From contig JAGALB010000047.1 of the NCBI GenBank assembly GCA_017625405.1, positions 1-51,106 of the forward strand: a stretch of DNA of 51,106 nucleotides, given 5' to 3'. A model generated the notes under the pieces. The model was not told where the DNA came from, ran no database searches, and saw only the letters and a list, made by a program, of their open reading frames with translations. The DNA comes from Ruminiclostridium sp. GTDB lineage: Bacteria > Bacillota > Clostridia > Oscillospirales > Ruminococcaceae. Both the position numbers and the translations under genes were made by a program. Positions within the stretch are counted from its first letter, which is position 1; every line of letters begins with the position of its first letter. Shown here piece by piece: positions 9,425-15,423 of the stretch.

Positions 9425-9717
9425 CAGTTTTTGAAGAGATTTATGCGGTAGTAGGCCGTATTCCCAAGGGAAAGGTTACTACCTATGGTAATATTGCAAG
9501 ACTTGTGGGGAATCCCCGTCTTTCCAGAGTGGTAGGATATGCACTTCATGTGAATCCTGATCCTGAAAGGATACCTTGTTATCGGGTGGTAAACCGTTTC
9601 GGTGAGGTTTCAAAGGCTTTCGCCTTTGGTGGTGAGAATATGCAGGTTGAGCTTTTAAAAGCTGATGGTGTTGAGTTTGATGAAAACGGACGGGTCAAAA
9701 AGGAATATTTCTGGTGA
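9421..9717 (+). CDS. MGMT/alkyltransferase-like DNA-binding protein
   Basis: This 98-residue protein corresponds to the C-terminal DNA-binding and active-site domain of O6-alkylguanine-DNA alkyltransferases. Visible features are KGKVTTYGNIARLVG (helix-turn-helix region), RVVGYALHVNPDP, and the active-site block IPCYRVV with Cys53. The canonical block is PCHRV; here the His is Tyr, while alkyltransferase-like proteins usually lose the Cys instead. It may therefore flag alkylated bases rather than repair them, or react more slowly. It overlaps the previous gene by four bases. The family call is firm and the activity is open. Confidence 0.88.
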   Translation: MTVFEEIYAVVGRIPKGKVTTYGNIARLVGNPRLSRVVGYALHVNPDPERIPCYRVVNRFGEVSKAFAFGGENMQVELLKADGVEFDENGRVKKEYFW

Positions 9718-9800
9718 AGTGTGCATATGGGTTTTCACTGTCATACTGCACAAAAAGCTGTAAACGATTTACTATGATTCATAGAATTTTTTTACGCCAC

Positions 9801-9829
9801 TTGTAATAAAAAAGAAAATAGTATATAAT
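9801..9829 (+). promoter_or_regulatory. sigma-A promoter for the aldolase-like gene
   Basis: TTGTAA (9801-9806) and TATAAT (9824-9829) are separated by 17 bases, 37 bases before the ATG at 9866. Confidence 0.72.
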
Positions 9830-9865
9830 AATACTGATACCATATAATGAAATGGAGAAAAAGAT

Positions 9866-11017
9866 ATGTTAGAGGAATTAAGAAAACAAGTATATGAAGC
9901 CAATATGCTTCTTAAGGAATACGGACTTATAAAGCTTACCTGGGGCAACGTATCAGGTATTGACCGTGAAAAGGGTCTTGTTGTAATAAAGCCCTCGGGT
10001 GTTCCCTATGAAAAGTTAAGCCCGGAAAATATGGTTATTGTGAATCTGGAAGGTCAGGTTGTTGAAGGTACATACAATCCCTCCACAGATACACCCACTC
10101 ACATTGCGCTTTATCAGACCTTTGAAGAAATTTCGGGTATTACACATACACATTCAAAGTACGCAACTATCTGGGCACAGGCAGGTCTTGATATTCCCGC
10201 TTACGGCACAACACATGCCGATTATTTCTACGGTGATATTCCCTGTACTCTTCCTATGGATGATGACCAGATAAACGGCGAGTATGAAAAGCAGACGGGC
10301 TTCCATATTTCTGATACTTTTGCAAGCCGCCGCATCAACTGTATGGATATTCCTGCTTGTCTTGTGGCTTCCCATGGCCCTTTCACCTGGGGAACAAGCC
10401 CTGCAAAGTCAGTGGAAAACGCACTTGTGCTTGAAGAAGTTGCCCACATGGCACTTTACAATATGAATTTTGAGTTCGGACTGTCCCACATTCAGCAGAC
10501 ACTCCTTGACAAGCATTATCTCAGAAAGCACGGTAAGAATGCTTACTACGGACAGATTGAGCTTCCCGTTTCCGAAGTCAGCGAGCTTGCTGATACTGAG
10601 GAAGCTGTCGGTCTTACAAATGAAGCGACAGATGTAAAGCCCGGAAATCATACCGTTGAACTGAAGAAGATATATGAAATGGGCGACGCAGAAGCGCCTG
10701 CAGGTTCTCAGGCGGAAGCTCCACGATATATGCGTATACCAGGCACAGAAGAGAAGGACGTTCCATTTAATTCAATGCCGAGCGTCGGCGGCGGTCCTCG
10801 TCCCGCTGCTGTGCAGACTGATGCTCCTGATCCTCAGCCTGTTGCAGTACAGCCTGCCCCGGTACCACAGCCGGTAGCTCAGCCTGCTCCCATTCCTCAG
10901 CCTGCTCCCCAGGTAGCACCCGCACCGCAGCCTGCTCCCCAGGTAGCACCTGCACCGCAGCCTGCTTCTCAGCAGCCTGTTGCACCCAAAAATGGGCCTA
11001 TGAATTTTACATTCTGA
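9866..11017 (+). CDS. araD: AraD-like L-ribulose-5-phosphate 4-epimerase/class II aldolase with long Pro-rich tail
   Basis: Residues 1 to about 230 form a complete class II aldolase/epimerase resembling L-ribulose-5-phosphate 4-epimerase. It has the substrate-binding TWGNVSG (25-31) and KPSG (42-45), Asp75 in the STDTPTH block, metal-ligand histidines in THTH (His94, His96) and His170 in VASHGPFTWG. Family members normally end near residue 230. Here about 150 further residues follow, with a Pro/Ala/Gln/Val repeat region (about 310-375) encoded partly by exact DNA repeats. The start has a GGAG site. The enzyme links pentose use to the pentose phosphate pathway. The tail is not a known epimerase feature and has no signal peptide; it could be a scaffold or interaction segment. 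Confidence 0.82.
   Translation: MLEELRKQVYEANMLLKEYGLIKLTWGNVSGIDREKGLVVIKPSGVPYEKLSPENMVIVNLEGQVVEGTYNPSTDTPTHIALYQTFEEISGITHTHSKYATIWAQAGLDIPAYGTTHADYFYGDIPCTLPMDDDQINGEYEKQTGFHISDTFASRRINCMDIPACLVASHGPFTWGTSPAKSVENALVLEEVAHMALYNMNFEFGLSHIQQTLLDKHYLRKHGKNAYYGQIELPVSEVSELADTEEAVGLTNEATDVKPGNHTVELKKIYEMGDAEAPAGSQAEAPRYMRIPGTEEKDVPFNSMPSVGGGPRPAAVQTDAPDPQPVAVQPAPVPQPVAQPAPIPQPAPQVAPAPQPAPQVAPAPQPASQQPVAPKNGPMNFTF
10898..10957 (+). repeat. tandem 30-base repeat encoding the Pro/Ala/Gln tail
   Basis: Two adjacent 30-base copies (10898-10927 and 10928-10957) differ at one base, and a partial third copy follows. The unit is a multiple of three and encodes the decapeptide QPAPQVAPAP, so copy-number change would lengthen or shorten the tail in frame. 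Confidence 0.9.
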
Positions 11018-11026
11018 TATGATTAT

Positions 11027-11060
11027 ACAGCCATTCCATTTGTGGAATGGCTGTTTCTAT
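11027..11060 (+). terminator. intrinsic terminator after the aldolase-like gene
   Basis: ACAGCCATTCCA pairs perfectly with TGGAATGGCTGT (12 bp, 4-base loop), followed by a short T-rich stretch. Confidence 0.75.
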
Positions 11061-11098
11061 CAAAATCCGGCAAAATGTGATAAAAATGTGACTGAATA

Positions 11099-11127
11099 TT
11101 GACAATATACGGAAAAAGATGTATAAT
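11099..11127 (+). promoter_or_regulatory. consensus sigma-A promoter for the secreted FN3 protein
   Basis: TTGACA (11099-11104) and TATAAT (11122-11127) are both perfect consensus and spaced 17 bases. A strong SD (CGGAGG, 11145-11150) follows, so this gene is probably highly expressed. Confidence 0.85.
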
Positions 11128-11156
11128 ATAAGTAAATAAAATTTCGGAGGTGCCTT

Positions 11157-11942
11157 ATGAAAAGAATCATAAGCTTCTTACTCAGCTTCGTTATTCTTCT
11201 GACCGCTTTAGAAGTACCTGCATCTGCATATTACTACTTCGACATGCACGGCTCAGGTAACGAAATCATTGTAAATGACGCAGTTTACGACCTTATGGGC
11301 AAGGCCCGTGCAGGTGCTACAGAAGTAGATCTTACTTCTACAGCAAAGTTTGAAAAGCAGAAGTTCAACAGCATTTTCGGTGCGAAGAACAGCACAAAGT
11401 TCGTAAGATTCGAGTTCACACTCAAGAAAAAGGATACTGTAACATTTACAATCGACACAAGCACAAAGTTCCGTTCTGATTGTGCAGCTATCTTTATTTT
11501 CAACAACGACCACGAATATTTCTATGAAGCCGGCTTCAAGAGAACAGGCAGAAATATGGGTACAACCTATAAGGATTCCGTAACACTTTCAAAGGGTACA
11601 TATTTCCTCTTTATTGCAACTGAAAAGTACTCAACCGGTACAGTCGATGTTAAGATCTCTGCTCCCAAGCATAAGGAAACAAAGCCTACATTCAAGGTAA
11701 CAGCAAAGAGCGGCGGTAAGGCAGTTGTAAAGTGGAACAAGGTTCCCGGTGCTACAAAGTACAGAGTTTCCAGCTACAAGAGCGGTAAGTTCAAGACTCT
11801 TAAAACAACTACCAAGACTTCTTATACAGTAAAGAATCTTGTAAAGGGTAACAAGTATTCATATATTGTAAGTGCATATGTAAACGGAAAGTGGACAACG
11901 CTTAATGATAAGGATGTTATTTCTGTTTACGGTAAGAAATAA
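11157..11942 (+). CDS. secreted protein with C-terminal fibronectin type III-like domain
   Basis: This 261-residue protein has a clear signal peptide (KRIISFLLSFVILLTALEV, cleavage predicted after ASA near residue 24). A beta-rich domain with no family I recognise follows (about 60-165), with alternating hydrophobic strands such as VRFEFTLKKKDTVTFTI. Residues about 175-255 form a fibronectin III-like domain with VKWNKVPGATKYRVSSYK and YSYIVSAYVNGKW. There is no lipobox, sortase motif or dockerin, so it is likely released or held non-covalently. It stands alone between a terminator and its own consensus promoter. The codon use is strongly biased, which fits high expression. Confidence 0.8.
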   Translation: MKRIISFLLSFVILLTALEVPASAYYYFDMHGSGNEIIVNDAVYDLMGKARAGATEVDLTSTAKFEKQKFNSIFGAKNSTKFVRFEFTLKKKDTVTFTIDTSTKFRSDCAAIFIFNNDHEYFYEAGFKRTGRNMGTTYKDSVTLSKGTYFLFIATEKYSTGTVDVKISAPKHKETKPTFKVTAKSGGKAVVKWNKVPGATKYRVSSYKSGKFKTLKTTTKTSYTVKNLVKGNKYSYIVSAYVNGKWTTLNDKDVISVYGKK

Positions 11943-11956
11943 GTAATTTCTTGAAT

Positions 11957-11996
11957 AAAAAAATACCGTGAGGGATTTCCTTCACGGTATTTTTAT
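11957..11996 (+). terminator. intrinsic terminator after the secreted protein
   Basis: AATACCGTGA pairs with TTCACGGTATT around a short loop and is followed by TTTTT. Confidence 0.85.
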
Positions 11997-11999
11997 GCT

Positions 12000-12032
12000 T
12001 AAATTAAAAACCCCGCTGTAAAACAGCGGGGT
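12000..12032 (-). terminator. intrinsic terminator of the rpsF-ssb-rpsR operon
   Basis: On the minus strand ACCCCGCTGT pairs with ACAGCGGGGT around TTT, and TTTTTAATTT follows. It lies 16 bases beyond the rpsR stop. Confidence 0.88.
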
Positions 12033-12047
12033 CTGATTTTACGTTAA

Positions 12048-12305
12048 TCAGTCAGAAACGTAAGGAATGAGGGCAATCTGTCTTGCTCTCTTGATAGCTG
12101 TTGTGAGCTCTCTCTGGTGATAAGCGCAGCAGCCTGTTACACGTCTGGGTAAAATCTTGGAACGTTCTGTCATGCACTTCTTGAGCTTTGCAACGTCCTT
12201 GTAATCAATGAATTCAGCTCTGTCAGCACAGAACTGGCAAACCTTTTTTCTTGTGCGCTTAACGGGGCGAGCTGCTCTTTCGTTCATTTCCTTCTTTTCA
12301 GCCAT
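12048..12305 (-). CDS. rpsR: 30S ribosomal protein S18
   Basis: This 85-residue S18 is recognised by KVCQFC near residue 22, [24 protein letters not shown] and the C-terminal block [20 protein letters not shown]. It binds the central domain of 16S rRNA with S6. The four cysteines (two in CQFC, two in GCC) with the adjacent His suggest the zinc-binding form of S18. It is the last gene of the rpsF-ssb-rpsR operon, the conserved bacterial order, and is followed at once by a terminator. Confidence 0.97.
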   Translation of the reverse strand: MAEKKEMNERAARPVKRTRKKVCQFCADRAEFIDYKDVAKLKKCMTERSKILPRRVTGCCAYHQRELTTAIKRARQIALIPYVSD

Positions 12306-12323
12306 TGTTAGAATCCTCCTTCT

Positions 12324-12812
12324 TTAAAATGGATAATCATCGTCTGTGGGTGTAGTTTCTACAAAATCATTTGCGGTGTAGTTTCCGTTGGAAGCTACGG
12401 GAGCCGCATTGGACTGCTCTGCGGGATGAGCTGCAGGAGCAGAATAAGCAGGTGCGGAATATGAAGGTGCAGGTGTGTAGCCGCCCTGTGCCTTTGCTTC
12501 ACCAGTGAAACGGGCATTATCAACTACAAGTTCAACAACGGTCTGTGTAGAACCGTTCTTGTCTGTATACTGTCTTGTCTGAAGTTCGCCTTCAACAAGA
12601 ATCATTCTGCCTTTAGAAAAGAAACGTGAAATAAAATCAGCGTTTGCTCTCCATGCAACGATGTTGAAGAAATCTGACTTGCGTTCTTCGCCCTTAGCCT
12701 GATAGCTACGGTCAACTGCAATTCTGAAAGAAAGAACATTTGCACCCGAAGGAGTTGTCTTTAATTCAAGGTCGTTACAGATTCTTCCCATTAATATTGC
12801 TTTATTGTACAT
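12324..12812 (-). CDS. ssb: single-stranded DNA-binding protein
   Basis: This 162-residue SSB has an N-terminal OB fold (NKAILMGRICNDLELKTTPSG through VVDNARFTG, residues 2 to about 108). A flexible Ala/Pro/Tyr-rich linker follows, then the acidic tip DDDYPF that recruits replication and repair proteins. It coats single-stranded DNA. It lies between rpsF and rpsR as in most Firmicutes and shares their promoter. Length and tail are normal. Confidence 0.97.
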   Translation of the reverse strand: MYNKAILMGRICNDLELKTTPSGANVLSFRIAVDRSYQAKGEERKSDFFNIVAWRANADFISRFFSKGRMILVEGELQTRQYTDKNGSTQTVVELVVDNARFTGEAKAQGGYTPAPSYSAPAYSAPAAHPAEQSNAAPVASNGNYTANDFVETTPTDDDYPF

Positions 12813-12839
12813 TTTTCCGCCTCCTGTCTGAAATCCCGA

Positions 12840-13133
12840 TTACTTGCGTAATACTACGAGTGAACGTAAAACGCCATCTGTGATGTTGATAACACGTTCG
12901 AACTCAACGGGGAAATCAGGCTTGCTGTCGAAATTGTAAACTACATAGTAGCCGTCTGCTTCGTAGTTGATAGGATATGCAAGCTTTCTCTTGCCCCATT
13001 CGTCAACGTTTACGAGTTCAGCGTTTTCCTTGATTAAATCAGAAAACTTAGCTACGAGGTTCTGTACCTGTTCTTCTCCGTTCTTTAAAGAGAAAACAAC
13101 GACTGCTTCGTACTTTTCGCCTAACTTTGCCAT
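12840..13133 (-). CDS. rpsF: 30S ribosomal protein S6
   Basis: This 97-residue S6 is recognised by KYEAVVVFSL at the N-terminus, the WGKRKLAYPINYEADGYYVVYNF core and the C-terminal RVINITDGVLRSLVV. It binds S18 and 16S rRNA. It is first in the operon, with an AAGGAGG Shine-Dalgarno site (13143-13149 on the minus strand) and a structured leader of about 80 bases. Confidence 0.97.
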   Translation of the reverse strand: MAKLGEKYEAVVVFSLKNGEEQVQNLVAKFSDLIKENAELVNVDEWGKRKLAYPINYEADGYYVVYNFDSKPDFPVEFERVINITDGVLRSLVVLRK

Positions 13134-13145
13134 TTGTAAATACCT

Positions 13146-13184
13146 CCTTATAGACTATCGGCCCATGCTCGTGCATGAGCAAGG
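13146..13184 (-). promoter_or_regulatory. candidate S6:S18 leader structure covering the rpsF Shine-Dalgarno site
   Basis: On the minus strand CCTT (13181-13184) can pair with AAGG of the Shine-Dalgarno site (13146-13149), enclosing a hairpin TGCTC-atgcac-GAGCA followed by a CCG trinucleotide (13159-13161). Autogenous S6:S18 leaders with a CCG-containing hairpin are known in many bacteria. The match here is by eye and partial. Confidence 0.4.
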
Positions 13185-13217
13185 ATTTTGGCTTACTATT
13201 GTAAACCAAGCTTTATT

Positions 13218-13246
13218 ATTATATCAGTATTTCTGCCGTTTGTCAA
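13218..13246 (-). promoter_or_regulatory. consensus sigma-A promoter of rpsF-ssb-rpsR
   Basis: On the minus strand TTGACA (13241-13246) and TATAAT (13218-13223) are perfect and spaced 17 bases. It fires divergently from the CorA promoter at 13302. Confidence 0.85.
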
Positions 13247-13301
13247 GGGTTATCCGAGAATTTTACGGGACAGAAATGCACATATTTTTTATAAAAACGG
13301 G

Positions 13302-13330
13302 TTGCAAAATCGGCTAAGATGTGGTAAAAT
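13302..13330 (+). promoter_or_regulatory. sigma-A promoter of the CorA-family gene
   Basis: TTGCAA (13302-13307) and TAAAAT (13325-13330) are spaced 17 bases. The predicted transcript starts near 13337 and has a leader of about 138 bases. Confidence 0.72.
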
Positions 13331-13337
13331 GAAATAA

Positions 13338-13382
13338 ATGCGGTGTATTCCGCAAAAAATCAAGAAAGGCTGGTTTCTATAA
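13338..13382 (+). CDS. possible leaderless upstream ORF in the CorA leader
   Basis: This is a 14-codon ORF encoding MRCIPQKIKKGWFL. Its ATG lies at the predicted transcription start, so it would have to be read leaderless. Its TAA stop overlaps the next short ORF as TAATG (13380-13384), a typical coupling arrangement. It could be chance; only conservation can decide. Confidence 0.25.
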   Translation: MRCIPQKIKKGWFL

Positions 13383-13429
13383 TGACAACTGCAGACCCTT
13401 GCGGGCGAAAACACAATTTAAATCCATAG
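13382..13429 (+). CDS. candidate regulatory leader peptide upstream of the CorA gene
   Basis: A 15-codon ORF encodes MTTADPCGRKHNLNP and has an AAGAAAGG ribosome-binding site (13362-13369), 12 bases upstream. It contains Asp-Pro and ends in Pro directly before the stop, contexts known to slow ribosomes. Its span covers the 5' arm of a 7-bp stem (13387-13393 with 13432-13438), so ribosome occupancy would change leader folding. This matches the logic of known leader-peptide control of Mg2+ transporter genes, but the peptide is not one I recognise. Confidence 0.45.
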   Translation: MTTADPCGRKHNLNP

Positions 13430-13476
13430 TGTGCAGTTATGGGAATAGCTGTACCCTGTGAGAAGGAGAAAGCTAT
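13387..13476 (+). promoter_or_regulatory. candidate switching leader of the CorA gene
   Basis: Two possible stems are visible. AACTGCA (13387-13393) pairs with TGCAGTT (13432-13438). ATAGCT (13445-13450) pairs with AGCTAT (13471-13476), which would place the SD (AAGGAG, 13463-13468) in a loop and the AUG at 13475 partly in the stem. The known M-box motif is not recognisable. Confidence 0.4.
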
Positions 13477-14410
13477 GCTCAGAATTTATAAGACCATCGA
13501 AAACACAATCGAGGAAACGGAAGTTCTTGAGGCTGGCTGCTGGATTTCGGCAATCGCCCCTACCGAAGCGGAGATTTCAAAGCTTGAAACAGAGCTTAAA
13601 ATTGACCGTGACTATATCCGTTCCGCACTGGACGAAGAAGAAAGCTCCCGTATTGAAAGCGATGAGGGACAGACGCTTATCGTCCTTGACTATCCTGTTG
13701 CCGAAAAGGCGGACGGGGAGGAAAAGAACTTTTCCTATTACACAATGCCTATGGGTATTATCCTTACGGATAAATACGTTATCACCGTATGCTTAAAGGA
13801 AAACAGCATTATTGATGACTTTGCCAAGGGCGTTGTAAAGAACGTAAAGACACAGTTCAAGACAAGATTTATCTTCTGCCTTCTTCTCAGGATTGCGGCA
13901 AAATACCTGCAGTTCTTAAAGCAGATTGATAAAATCTTCAACTATGCACAAAAACAGCTTCACAAGGCTATGACCAACAAGGCCCTGTTACAGTTACTGA
14001 GCTTGGAGAAGTCACTTGTCTACTTTTCAACCTCACTGAAGAATACTGAAACAGTGCTTGAAAAGCTGCTCCGTGGCAGAATCATCAAGCTTTATGACGA
14101 AGATCAGGAGCTGCTTGAGGATGTCCTTGTCGAGGTAAAGCAGGCTATTGAAATGAGTAATATTTACTCAAATATCCTGTCAAACACCATGGACGCCTAT
14201 TCAAACGTCATTTCCAACAACCTGAACCAGGCCATGAAGGTGCTGACGGTTATTACAATCGTTCTGGAGCTGCCTACTATCGTGTTCAGCTTCTATGGAA
14301 TGAATGTAAGCGATCTGCCTTTTCCGCAGACCCTGCCTGCTCTTGGAATTGCGGCGGTGCTTGCAGTTACAGCGGCGCTGATACTTACAAAGAGTAAGTT
14401 CTATAAATAA
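13475..14410 (+). CDS. corA: CorA-family divalent cation transporter
   Basis: From the chosen start this is a 311-residue CorA-type channel. It has a cytoplasmic alpha/beta N-terminal domain, a long helical stalk (about 130-245), and two C-terminal membrane helices separated by the signature YGMNV near residue 272, the selectivity loop for Mg2+ and related ions. The ATG at 13439 was rejected because 13475 has a well-spaced AAGGAG (13463-13468). The product forms a pentameric inner-membrane channel in this family. The leader is unusual and may respond to the transported ion. It stands alone between its own promoter and a 16-bp hairpin. Confidence 0.9.
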   Translation: MLRIYKTIENTIEETEVLEAGCWISAIAPTEAEISKLETELKIDRDYIRSALDEEESSRIESDEGQTLIVLDYPVAEKADGEEKNFSYYTMPMGIILTDKYVITVCLKENSIIDDFAKGVVKNVKTQFKTRFIFCLLLRIAAKYLQFLKQIDKIFNYAQKQLHKAMTNKALLQLLSLEKSLVYFSTSLKNTETVLEKLLRGRIIKLYDEDQELLEDVLVEVKQAIEMSNIYSNILSNTMDAYSNVISNNLNQAMKVLTVITIVLELPTIVFSFYGMNVSDLPFPQTLPALGIAAVLAVTAALILTKSKFYK

Positions 14411-14456
14411 ATATGCCCATACAGTTTTAAGTCCGATAGTTATATGAAAATATTTG

Positions 14457-14491
14457 AAAGCCACTTTTGACATTGTGTCAAAAGTGGCTTT
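14457..14491 (+). terminator. perfect 16-bp hairpin after the CorA gene
   Basis: AAAGCCACTTTTGACA (14457-14472) pairs perfectly with 14476-14491 around TTG. A T-run is absent after the stem, so it may be a poor terminator or a protein-binding site; it lies 16 bases before the next promoter. Confidence 0.55.
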
Positions 14492-14506
14492 GCGTTGCTT
14501 ATGACG

Positions 14507-14535
14507 TTGACTTTTTATATCAACAATGCTATAAT
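14507..14535 (+). promoter_or_regulatory. sigma-A promoter of the flavin-reductase-like gene
   Basis: TTGACT (14507-14512) and TATAAT (14530-14535) are spaced 17 bases; the ATG follows at 14574. Confidence 0.78.
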
Positions 14536-14573
14536 TAATTGACCGATAAACTTGAATTTATGGGAGAAATATT

Positions 14574-14993
14574 ATGGATAACAATAAAATTGCAGAATTT
14601 ATCAAGAATCAAAAAGTTGCTTTTATCTGTTCTGTTGACGAAGAAGGATTTCCAAATGTAAAAGCGATGCTTAGGCCGAGAAAAATCAATGGCTTACGCC
14701 AGTTTTATTTTTCAACAAACACTTCTTCAATGAGAGTAAAACAGTATATGAATAATCCGAATGCCAGTATTTACTTCTATCATAAAGGATTGATTAAGTA
14801 CACAGGTGTTATGTTAATAGGTAAAATGGAAGTGTTAACCGACCAAAAGACGAAAGATATGATTTGGCGCAAAGGAGACACAATGTTTTATAAAGGTGGT
14901 GTTACTGACCCAGACTATTGTGTTTTAAGATTTAACGCAGAAAGTGGAAGATACTATTGTGATTTGAAAACAGAAAGTTTTACAATCGAGTAA
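14574..14993 (+). CDS. pyridoxamine 5'-phosphate oxidase-like FMN-binding protein
   Basis: This 139-residue protein has the small split-barrel fold of the PPOX/flavin-reductase-like family. It begins with a helix (IAEFIKNQKVAFICSVDEEG), then GFPNVKAMLRPRK, FYFSTNTSSMRVKQYMNNP and NASIYFYHKG, the usual pattern for FMN contact. The substrate is unknown; relatives are often annotated as general stress proteins. An SD-like GGGAGAAA precedes the ATG. The codon choice is visibly more A/T-rich (AAA, AAT, TTT, ATT) than in the flanking genes. The gene has its own promoter and terminator, so recent acquisition is plausible. Confidence 0.82.
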   Translation: MDNNKIAEFIKNQKVAFICSVDEEGFPNVKAMLRPRKINGLRQFYFSTNTSSMRVKQYMNNPNASIYFYHKGLIKYTGVMLIGKMEVLTDQKTKDMIWRKGDTMFYKGGVTDPDYCVLRFNAESGRYYCDLKTESFTIE

Positions 14994-15022
14994 TGTAAAT
15001 TTCAATTTATATGTTAGATATT

Positions 15023-15060
15023 AAAATAACCCGTGAATTTCTTCACGGGTTATTTTTTTA
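15023..15060. terminator. bidirectional intrinsic terminator
   Basis: AAAATAACCCGTGAA pairs with TTCACGGGTTATTTT (15 bp, 4-base loop), with T-runs on both strands. It ends the PPOX-like gene on the plus strand and the rluB/GNAT-like unit on the minus strand. Confidence 0.88.
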
Positions 15061-15096
15061 TAACTATTCACATTTACAATCGGGGCGGGAATAACC

Positions 15097-15423
15097 TCAG
15101 TTGCAGCTGTCTTCCTTGAAAAAAGCCTGAATGTCGGGTAGCGTTTTGCTTTCTTCTGTGATGAAACCGAATTTCTGCAGTCTGAACAGCTTTCTTTCAT
15201 CGTCAATATCGAAAACTGCGGTTTTTACAAAGCGGTTGTCGGCGAAAGCGAGAATAGCTCTTACAAGACCGTCATAGAACATTTCCATCTGGCTTTCAAG
15301 CTCTGAAATGGTGATGATTTCGCCGTTGATTGTGCCTGCAACGGTGCCGTAGATGTCATCCCCGTCCTTCATTTCAAAAAGAATGCGGTCGGTTACATTC
15401 TTGTTCTGTAAAATTGTGATCAT
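15097..15423 (-). CDS. small GNAT-like (N-acetyltransferase-fold) protein
   Basis: This 108-residue protein resembles the C-terminal half of a GNAT acetyltransferase: TINGEIITISELESQMEMF, then MFYDGLVRAILAFADNRFVKTAVFD and ERKLFRLQKFGF, which is the usual helix-strand-helix ending. The acetyl-CoA pyrophosphate loop (Q/RxxGxG/A) is not visible, so catalysis is doubtful. Its ATG overlaps the rluB stop as ATGA, so it is translationally coupled to the pseudouridine synthase. Similar short GNAT-like proteins are often hypothetical. It could bind a ligand or a partner rather than acetylate. Confidence 0.7.
   Translation of the reverse strand: MITILQNKNVTDRILFEMKDGDDIYGTVAGTINGEIITISELESQMEMFYDGLVRAILAFADNRFVKTAVFDIDDERKLFRLQKFGFITEESKTLPDIQAFFKEDSCN

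Noticed and set aside
13338-13474. M-box Mg2+ riboswitch before corA
   Set aside because: The conserved M-box core is not recognisable and the leader is short; leader ORFs fit better.
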